Below, piece after piece: positions 56,101-64,000 of a stretch of DNA of 64,000 nucleotides. This DNA comes from Mesodorylaimus sp. YZB2_4. Lineage: Eukaryota > Nematoda > Enoplea > Dorylaimida > Dorylaimidae. How positions within the stretch are numbered: position 1 is the first letter of the stretch; each line of letters starts with the position of its first letter. The notes under the pieces are model-generated. The model did not search any database, was not told the origin of the DNA, and saw only the letters and a program-made list of their open reading frames with translations. The stretch spans positions 1,116,001 through 1,180,000 of the forward strand of contig JASANH010000209.1 of the NCBI GenBank assembly GCA_030248295.1. The letters are read 5' to 3'. Made by a program: the position numbers and the translations under genes.

Positions 56101-58336
56101 CTGAATGGTGGTAAGCTGAAATTTGAGTTCCCGCAAAGAATTCCTAGCCTGAGCATCAAAATTCAAATTTCGCGCTCCAAACGTGATAGGAGCAGCGGAA
56201 AATTAAAATACCAACACAAATTTTTAGAAAGCAAGGACTGACTTTGAACGTTATTAGCTTCTCGATGATATATGGTGGTACGGTTGAAATTTCAAATTTC
56301 CCGCCAAAAATGTAGTGCCTGAGCATAAAAATTCGAATTTCGCGCTTTAAACGTGGTAGAAGCAGCAGAAAATGAAATTAGTGACAGAAGTTTTTAAGTT
56401 TGGTCTGTTTGCTTAGTTAATTTTAAATTTCCCGCCAAAGCTTAATGTAGTTCCTGACTGCAAAAATGTTTAAATTTCGCATTTTTAAATGAAGAACTTT
56501 TGGAAGAGTGATTTCACTGTATCTCCAAAACTTTTTTGCAGTTCCATCGAAGGTTACCTGTTTGCGAGGCCAAGCGAGTGGAGTGATTGTGGTCACTTGG
56601 AAGATGCCATTCAGCTTCAACGATGTGCCAGTCGGGTATGAACTGCAGTGGTGCAAATGTAAGGGAAAGGACACGTTTCAAGGTGAGTGGTCTGCCGTGC
56701 TGGCCCACAAGGATTACAGGCGACAATGCAAGATTGTGAGGAGGTGCTCTTATTCTGTTAGCCGTGCATTTTTTTGCATGCAAGTGGGGGGGGGGGGATG
56801 AGATACCTCGGCGCAACAAGTGCATTTTATCAGCACCGAGCACCAGGATGTGGAATGAAAACATACTATTTTTTTCCCTCGCTGAGAAAATCGCACTTCC
56901 TTAGCGCGGCTAACAGAAGAACATTGGCTGCATGAACCAGAGTTGCCAGTGCCACAGTGAGGGTCGAGGCGTCCACTCGCAGTTTCGACGTGCGATATGT
57001 TGAACTGGCGAGTCTTGGCAGCCCAATGTAGGACGTACCCTAGATCAAGGTGGGGATGGCTATTGATGAAGAATGCACTGCATCGCATATCATAGCTTCC
57101 CTGGTGTTTATTCTTGGTGCACGATGACCAAACGAGACCTGTTTTTGCCACATCACCAAGCACCACTCAACGCACTCGAGGGCGAAGGAACGAATTGACT
57201 GACAATCACTTTTTACCCTGGCGGGACTCGAACCCTCACCTGTTAGTGTGAGAAGCCGACGCCTACCGCTGAGCCACGATCTGGGCACCACATTATGCGA
57301 CCACTTTTCATTGCCTTTATTGGTAATGCCGAGGGGGTTCGAAACCTGGGTTTGGTAGTCTGTAGAATGACCAGCCCTAACGTGAAGGTCAATACGACCA
57401 GATGCAAATTGTTTATCCAGGCGATCAGCTTACTGCGTTTGCTTTGTTTGTGACAATGGCATGTGTGAACAGACTTGTTTACCTTCTTTGCAGAAATGAA
57501 AGGCGAGAAGAAGAACTCGTTGCCCAGCTGCATGGCTAATCCAGTCCCAATGCTCGCCTTGAATGTGACTGAATACACCATATTGGACGTCACGCCCAAC
57601 ACAGCCTATGCCATCAGAGTTGCCGCCATTAGCGCATCGGGACGCGGGGAATGGTCGGTGGTCAAAGTGAAAATGGGGCCGGGGGAGCAGCTGGAAGGTC
57701 AAGAAGCGGGCACATTCTAGGGCACACTATCATCATGCATTTTCCAGGCACCGCAGTAATTATACCAGAATTACGGGGCATTATTGCACAAAAATATCAA
57801 GCAAACATTACTTGGACCATGGGAAATGAGGCTTTGGACAAAGGCAGCCTGGATCCAATGCCCAATTTGAAAGCATTCATAAAGTACAAAAAAAGGGGTA
57901 ATGGCTTTTTACCTTGTCGATGAGTATTTATTCTGTTAGCCGTGCATGAAATTTTAGCGCCTCTATTCTGGAACTTCGGCAAATACATAAAAAATTTTAC
58001 TATTACTTCACTAGTATCATTCGGCTGGATGACTGACACCCGAAAGTGCGAGTGTTCGATTGTTTGGATTGTGACTAGTGTAATTGTAACATGCACGGCT
58101 AACAGAAAGTCACATGTCCGCAGGGTATAGCAAACGGAAGTGAGTGCATGAGTTGTACATTACAGATGACGACGTCTGGCGAACTGTGCCGATTACCGAG
58201 AGAAATCGCTGGATAGTCATCACTGGCCTTTGCCCCTCAACACTCTACAATGCTCATATTGTGCATTTGATCGAATCAGAGCCAGGTTTGTGGTCCAGAT
58301 CCGAATTCGCTGCCAGTTTTGGCACAGCAGAACCAA
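53144..58336 (+). CDS. L1/neuroglian-type FN3 receptor ectodomain without Ig domains (3' end not found)
   Basis: Cell-surface adhesion/guidance receptor type. Exons 53144-53213, 53265-53527, 54678-54806, 55158-55392, 55743-55867, 55927-56110, 56542-56682, 57494-57697, 57748-57897, 58166-58336; all phases agree; at least 557 aa. Exon 1 is a textbook signal peptide (MKLSSVFLLLLFVISVRL). Five FN3 domains follow, the first in one exon and the others in two exons each. Domain 1 has the L1-family pattern PYQFRIQYN...FATFKFRVVARNQ, then GCTTP. Domain 2 ends in the family marker GYSGE. In L1/neuroglian proteins six Ig domains precede five FN3 domains; here the leader joins FN3-1 directly. The last donor (58337) shows that the gene continues. 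A membrane helix and cytosolic tail were not found up to 64000. Confidence 0.82.
53552..53646. mobile_element. MITE-like element, family 2
   Basis: CTGAAACTATATTTTACACC and GGGTAAAAGGTAGTTTCAG ends, 95 bp. It starts only 24 bp after the exon 2 donor of the FN3 receptor. Confidence 0.65.
53870..54019. mobile_element. MITE-like element, family 1
   Basis: TATCCAGTTAGCCGTGCC at the left, GCACGGCTAACAGAAAAACA at the right (54000-54019), 150 bp, in intron 2 of the FN3 receptor. Confidence 0.65.
55561..56400. repeat. Three copies of an exon-end/intron-start segment in the FN3 receptor gene
   Basis: ACGTTATTAGCT-C-TCAATGCTGAATGGTGGTAAG recurs at about 55572, 56080 (the true end of exon 6 and its donor) and 56249 (diverged). 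Each copy is followed by GAAATTTGAATTTCCCxCC and CCTGAGCAT. The duplicated part spans coding sequence, splice donor and intron. Confidence 0.75.
56752..56923. mobile_element. MITE-like element, family 1
   Basis: ATTCTGTTAGCCGTGCATTT (left) and GCGCGGCTAACAGAAGAAC (right) in intron 7 of the FN3 receptor. Confidence 0.7.
57150..57290 (-). mobile_element. tRNA-derived SINE (reverse orientation)
   Basis: Reversed B box GGGACTCGAACCC (57223-57235), reversed A-box region GCCTACCGCTGAGCCACGAT and the reversed body CGCACTCGAGGGC, in the same intron as the 56752 MITE. Confidence 0.75.
57930..58111. mobile_element. MITE-like element, family 1
   Basis: ATTCTGTTAGCCGTGCATGA (left) and CATGCACGGCTAACAGAAAG (right). 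It fills most of the 268-bp intron 9 of the FN3 receptor. Confidence 0.75.
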
Positions 58337-59053
58337 GTAAGTGCGATTTCGATTTTCCAGTTTGCACAAACTGATAACATAATTTGCATTTTAGAGGAGG
58401 AAGGATGCATCGAAGAGGGACTGCGAGTGATGTGAATTCTGTGATATTTCCACTTGCAAAAATGCATTGATTTTTGGCAGTTATCGAATTTTTGTGCATT
58501 TATAAAAAATGCAGCAACAGCTTAAAAAAAATACTCATCCACTCGTTTCCAAAATAATGGCAAATTTATTAGACTTCACAAAATCAACAGTTTGAATTTC
58601 CCGCCAAAAGTTGAATCTGGGACGCATTTGAACCGTTTATGACAAAGTGAGCCGAGTGCGCATCGGAATTCGGGTCTTTGTTGCACAAGTTTGGAGAACA
58701 ATAAACTTTGTTATTGGCGTAAAAGTGTTTTGTTGGGGCATCAGTAAGCGGGGCAGCAAATTGCATTTGTTTCGTATCCCGATTATCGGCAGCGAATAAA
58801 TCAGTGGTATTTCAATCAATTTTCATCAAAATTTTCAAAACAAAGAGAAAAAAGTGAGTAAATTTTTTTTATAATTTTTGAATTTAGTGTAAGATTTTTG
58901 AATTGTGTGCTGTGGGTTCCTACTTGGATGGGAAGTAGATTATTGTGTTTGCTTTTTGGCGATTTCGCTGTGCTGTGCAAGGAAAATGCCGAAGTACGCA
59001 CGTCGAGTCGCATTTGATTGGAGTTTATGTGAGGTCAGTCTTTGCGGCTTTAC

Positions 59054-59123
59054 CTAACCGGATGTACTGGTCGTAGTACTCGTATTTGGCGTGAACGGGG
59101 GCCGAGTCGGGGCTGATTGTCAT
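59054..59123 (-). CDS. Tentative first coding exon of a minus-strand gene
   Basis: ATG at 59123 opens 23 codons with protein-like composition (MTISPDSAPVHAKYEYYDQY then IRL). It ends at a canonical donor G|GTAAAG (59053). I could not find a following exon or identify the family. Treat as a candidate only. Confidence 0.25.
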
Positions 59124-60299
59124 TGATTTAGTTGCTAGGCGCGGTCGTATATGGAATGCATTGTATGATTTATGGAGGACGTAAGCGCTAATGCAATGTA
59201 GGCAAAGAATTGGCCGTGTTTTTAGTTGGGTGAAGTAGAGGCTGTGGTTTCTTTGAATTTCTTCTTGTTGGCTAGCGCCCATTTTGACGTTGCACAATTG
59301 ATTTTCCATTTGTTTCATTGGCTTTCTCTCGTTGGCCTTCGTCTTCTCCTTATTCGACCAACAACCCGCGAGCTCATCCTCTTTTCGCTAGGCCGTGTCT
59401 CGGTTTCGAGATAGTTGCAGTCATGCTCGGCATAACAAGACGACTGAAGGGAGGCGTGCGAAGGAAAGTGGCTAAACCGAGTCGACATCTGACTACTAAG
59501 CTCTCTAAAAGGGCCTAAAGATTTTTTGTTGGGGCGGCGAGTACCGGTGATGAAATCGGGCTTTGCCAACATTCATTTCCTCTAGTTTTTTCTACGGGAA
59601 GATATAGTGTGTTTTGGTTAGGAAAGTGCGATGGGGTGGTGTCTTATCGGTATTAGTCACGGTCATGAATGGAGACGCGATGGTCTTCGATACGGGTACT
59701 GCTTAGAATATGAAAGCATGGGGGCTTTGATATTGCTCTCACGTTAGTTTGCTCAGCCGTCTGTCTAAGGAATGCATGAAAGAGTGGCGGGCTCGTTTTT
59801 TTCTATCCTTTCGTGTTTGCGTGCGGCTTTCTTGACAAGATAATGTAAGTAGCAGTGACTAAACTCTGACCATCGTCCGTATCTGGCCGTATATGGTCCG
59901 AGGAAAAAACAGGTTTATGTCAGGCATGCTTATGTGCGCTTGAGCCAAGAGTGACTAAGAATTTATGACTTGAGGGGGGTGTCGTATACAAAATGCTGTC
60001 GTTTCCGTTCACAATTCGTCCTTGTAGTGTTGGTTGGCATGAGGAGCTGGTGACCTTGGTTCGTGTACATACACTCGCTATGGTGTCTATGCAATGAGGC
60101 GAGTTTGCTTCGGGCGCGTGTCCGACTATGTAGACGGGCAAAAGCGATGAAGAAAATGCGTTTGTGTATACGGTTACGAATAGAAAGGGGTCCGTAACCG
60201 CGCTACTACCCTGTCCTGTCGTGGCCGTAGATGGGCAGAGGGCAGTCGGGGGGATGGTTTGTACGAAATTGTGTGAAAACGGGCCATTGATGGATGCGA

Positions 60300-61560
60300 T
60301 TAGGAGTAACTGTAGATGGCGGGTGAGTCAACGCGACAGCATAGTTTTGGATTTTTGTTTTGTTACTAGCAAGAGAGAGAGGGATGGATTTTTGGTTTTG
60401 TCAGTGCCAAGAGAAAGGAAGGAATGAATTTTTTGTTTGTAAAGAGGGGAAGGATGTTTCCGCAGAAAATGTTGAAGAGAGCAATAAATTTTCGATTAAA
60501 AAATTTGGTCGTTGTCCAGTTAATGAATTCTGAACGCTACTTTTCAAACTCAGGAGAATTCTCCTGGTAAATTTTTTGAAGTGAAGAATCTGACTTTTTT
60601 GGGGAAGATTAAGTGATGAGATGGGAAGTAACTGTAGTCGGAAAGGTGATGATGAAGTCTGAACACTTCTTTTCAAACTCAGGAGAATGCTCCTGGTACC
60701 TTTTTGAAGTGAAGAAACTGACTTTTTTGAGGAAGATTAACTAATGGGATGGGAAGTGGGCGGGATGACCTGTAGAAAACGAGGTGATGGGAGGGCGGGA
60801 TGGCTGGGTGACTCATCGCGACAGATAGTTTTGGATTTTTGGGTTTTACTAGCAGGAGAGAGAGGAATGGAATTTTGGTTTTGTCATTGCCAAGAGAAAG
60901 GAATGAATTTTTTGTTTGTAAAGAGGGGAAGGATGTTTCCGCAGAAGATGTTGAAGAAAGCGATGAGTTTCCGGTTGAAAAATTTGGTAATTATTCAAAT
61001 TAATCTGAACGCTTTTTTTGCAAACTCAGGAGAATTCTCCTTGTAAATTTTTCGAAGTGAAGAGTCTGACTTCTTTTGGGGAAGATTAACTGATGGGGTT
61101 GGAAGTAACTGTAGTCGGCAAGGTGATGATGAACTCTGAACAGTACTTTTTAAACTCAGGAGAATTCTGCTGAGTTTGAGAATTATGAGAACCTTTTAAG
61201 TTTAGAATCCAATCCAGCTGGTTTTTCTTTGAAAAAGATAAACTGATGGGTTTGGGAGTACTTGTTGAAAACGAGGTGATGGGCGGCTTGCATGGCTTGG
61301 TGACTCATCGCGACAGCACATCAAAGTTCTAGAGTTTTGGTTTTGTCACTGCCAGTCGCCAGAAGAGAGAAGTTTTTGGTTTGTAAAGAGAGAGAAACGA
61401 AGTATCCGGAAAATTTTTCGAAGAAGAGTAGAATGAAAAATTTGGATAGTTGTCAAAATGATGCAGCAGTTTTCGAACTCAGGAGAATTCTCCTGAGATG
61501 AAAAATTCTGGTAACTTTTTTCAAGCTAAAAATCTGGCCTTTTTTGTGAAAGATAAACTG
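60300..61560. repeat. ~480-490-bp tandem repeat, ~2.6 copies
   Basis: The blocks GATAGTTTTGGATTTTTG, GCCAAGAGAAAGGAA, TTTGTTTGTAAAGAGGGGAA and the palindromic CAGGAGAATTCTCCTG recur in order at about 60340-60560, 60825-61045 and, more diverged, 61310-61500. No coding capacity is evident. Confidence 0.8.
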
Positions 61561-62424
61561 ATGGTGTCTTCAACGTTTAGCAACATAGAATGTTTCATAG
61601 ATGGTATCTATCTGGTTTAGTAGAACGGTGGGGGGTTGGCGGGCATAGACGCAACAAAAGCGGGTGGGGATTGAAAATTGGAGCCGGTCTCGTCCATTTA
61701 TTAGCTATTGCATTTTATCGAAGCGTGAAAACGGGGCAATGCAGGACGATGACTATTAAGGGAATAGGTGTGCATTATGAATGGGGAGGTGTCATGGCGA
61801 CGGCATTCGGGTGATGAGCACTAGTCATCGTCAACGAATTTCGGGTGGGCGAGTTGATGAGGCAGTGCAGTGGTGATGGTTAGGCGAGGGTCTACACTGA
61901 GGCGAGGAAGAGTTTGATAAAAGAGTTGGGGGTTTGTGTAGAATGTGAAGAGTATATTGGTGTTGCGCTTTTGCTACTTTAACATAAGATCAATAGGTAT
62001 CTCGAGTTAAACCCGTTTCGAACCGGTCTTGCATCCTGGTGGCGTTTGGATGTACTCAATGAAGCGTCACTCTTGTCTCATTCTTCTTCGTTGTCGAGCA
62101 TAGTGATGTAGAAAAACGAACGTGACTAATAAGTTAGGGTTGGGTTTTTTTGTGTAAAGCTGGGAATTGAAAATTTTGCGCGGTGGCTTTGGGTTTTTAA
62201 AGTATTTATGAGCGAGTAATTTTTTTGGTGGAAAATGGTATAAAATTTTGAGATGGGGGTGTTTTGTGGATTGTGGAAAATAATTGGGAGGAGGGTTCTG
62301 TTTTTGAATATGTAAATGAGTTTGAGAAATGAAACCTTTTTGAGAATCAGGAAAAGTCGACGGGTTTTAAAATTGATTTGATTGAAATTGATTGAGAGTT
62401 GCACTCTTGCGAACTTATTCCATT

Positions 62425-62710
62425 TAAAAATTTGTATTTCGCGCCTTTTCGGTAGAATGCCTGAGAATTGTCTGCGAATGAGCGGCAGAGTTCAAATTTT
62501 AGAATCTTTTTTTAACTAGTTTCTCAGTCGTTTTAGTTTGTTTGTCAAAATCAGGAAGATCTGGTGGTTTTTTTAAAATTGATTTCATATAGCTTCTGCA
62601 TGCATGGCTAAAAAGTAGGTTTTATTTTCAAAAATTTGTATTTCGCGCCTTTTTGAGAATTGTCTGCGAATGAGCGCCAGCGTTCAAATTTTAGAATCTT
62701 TTTCCAGTTA
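62425..62710. repeat. Direct repeat pair (~85 bp, ~210 bp apart)
   Basis: AAAATTTGTATTTCGCGCCTTTT...GAGAATTGTCTGCGAATGAGCG...GTTCAAATTTTAGAATC appears at about 62427 and 62631. It is loosely related to the TTTCGCGC blocks near 56165 and 56338. Confidence 0.7.
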
Positions 62711-64000
62711 GTTTTTCTTCTCCGGCTTTTGAATTTGTTGGTTTCAAAAACTGTCTTTGGTGTTTTGCAATGTTTTAAAAGTAATGTCCAGAAAAATGGA
62801 TGATTTTCTGAAATAATTTAATTATTGATTCGTTTGCGGTGGAATTTGGATGACGACATTTCAGTTATTGGCCTGGTTTATCTTTTTGGATGAGAAATAT
62901 TATTTTTATTGGACGAATATCTTGCGAATTTTAATAATTTCAAGAAAATTTGAAGATGTTGTGTTTTTGTGGTGATATTGGTGTGTTTAAAACGGAATAT
63001 GGGTTGAGAATGGGAGAAATAATAGAAATCTGATGAGTAATGTGGGAACTAGTTTATTGTGGTCGAGTATTGGGCAAGGTACATGGACTGGACATTGAGT
63101 AGAAATGGGCCAATTGGAAACTAGTTCCTAGAAAATAGGAGAGTGAGAGAGAGTTTTGGGGCTTTTTCTAATTTAGACGGGAGGACAAGCAGCGGGTGTG
63201 ACGCGTTTTTCGTCTGGATTTTTCGACAAATCCTCGTCTCGTTTTTAAAGTAAATTTGGAAAAAAATTTATTGACGAAGAAAAAGGTTTTAAAGGAGGCA
63301 TTTTGTTTGGATTTGACGCATTCGTCCTTGGGACCGCCTGTTGTCTGTGAAATTTTAGATTTAAGAAATTGAACGAAAATGGTTATTTTGTTGTGGGTTT
63401 GGGCGGTATATTGGCCGGATGAGGAGGACCCCCCTGGCTGGCCACGCGGCTGGGTGAGGGGGGTGCATTCATTGGCTATCTGTGGTGGAGGTTAGTTTTC
63501 ATGGGATCTGGGGGGTGGATCGGGTTTCGTGGGCCTGGCCTGTCTGAGCTGGAGACTGGGTGATGGGGCCTTGCGTTGAGGGTCCAGCGCGTCTGAGTGG
63601 GAAATTTTGAGGTAGCAGGGGTGACTGAGCAAAATTTGCCAGTTTTTGACCAGCGTGGGGTATCTAACTGACGTGTTTTATGCAGTAGGGCTATTGAAGG
63701 GTGGGAAACCTGAAAAGGTCAGGAAGATCAGGAAAAATAGGGATTTTTGGTTTAAAATCGGGAAGATCAGAGAAAATTGGGAATTTTTGGGCCGAAATCA
63801 TAGAAAACTGTAAAGTTGCATTTTCAAGTTTCAAATTGTGAGAAATTGAAAAAAATTTAATTAATTTAAGCGCCAAGGTAATGAGTAACTTGCTTTTTTT
63901 GCTTCCTGCAGCTTCTCTCCAACTGGCTTTTCGTATGTTGGCGAGGCGGGTTTTTGGTCATTGGCTTTGTGGCTTATTAATGAAAAGGGCAATGAGAGTG

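Larger units (their letters stand above)
58337..64000. other. Right-hand 5.7 kb without a recognised gene
   Basis: By frame and strand composition this is probably a long intron of the FN3 receptor. The + strand is G+T rich and the last exon ends with a canonical GTAAGT donor. It holds tandem repeats (60300-61560; 62425-62710) and one tentative minus-strand start exon. Confidence 0.45.

Noticed and set aside
58584-58819. Cys/Asn-containing minus-strand frame as an exon following the 59054-59123 candidate
   Set aside because: No AG acceptor lies at its upstream edge and phase could not be matched.
59226-59414. Hydrophobic plus-strand frame as the missing membrane helix of the FN3 receptor
   Set aside because: It has charged and proline breaks, no L1-type juxtamembrane residues and no acceptor in the required phase.

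Overview
This is a window of metazoan nuclear DNA. Every gene I can assemble is split by introns with GT..AG borders (one likely GC..AG), and the families are animal ones: a DEG/ENaC sodium channel, a two-pore-domain K+ channel, an SK-type Ca2+-activated K+ channel, a plexin and an L1/neuroglian-type fibronectin-III receptor. An invertebrate bilaterian is the most economical guess. I cannot name the phylum from sequence alone.

Layout. 1-10268 (+): 3' part of a giant DEG/ENaC-family channel gene. Its first visible exon (1-5949) is one uninterrupted array of about 14 cysteine-rich modules of 142-143 aa, each joined to the next by an acidic metal-binding-like linker. It is spliced to the conserved DEG/ENaC ectodomain and second membrane helix. 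11495-13665 (+): complete K2P channel, 3 exons, 376 aa. 15106-16929 (-): secreted C-type lectin + PAN/apple protein, 4 exons. 17590-20867 (-): complete SK channel, 8 exons, 505 aa. 23209-24269 (+): a second, related C-type lectin gene with a reading-phase break. 26856-27555 (+): dead RTE-like reverse transcriptase fragment. 36075-51034 (+): complete plexin, 21 exons, 2000 aa, with both GAP-domain arginine motifs kept. 53144-58336 (+): a receptor ectodomain with a signal peptide followed directly by five FN3 domains of the L1/neuroglian type; its 3' end was not found before the window ends. Two very short minus-strand coding candidates (51955-52068 and 59054-59123) are tentative.

Repeats. Several interspersed families recur in introns and gaps: two MITE-like families with terminal inverted repeats (about 95-195 bp), a tRNA-derived SINE family with A/B boxes, a GACCC-rich element of about 450 bp with an associated palindromic element, a foldback cluster at 33-34 kb, and many minisatellites in plexin introns. 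The right end of one MITE family reads as a 3' splice site (TTTCAG), and one plexin acceptor resembles it. From about 30 kb to 50 kb and again from about 58 kb to 64 kb the + strand looks strongly G+T rich, in the same sense as transcription of the plexin and FN3 genes.

How the genes fit together: three cation-channel genes of different superfamilies sit within 21 kb, and a plexin lies beside an L1-type receptor. In other animals these families work in neurons (excitability, axon guidance). The neighbourhood is therefore suggestive of a nervous-system context, but physical linkage alone does not show co-regulation.
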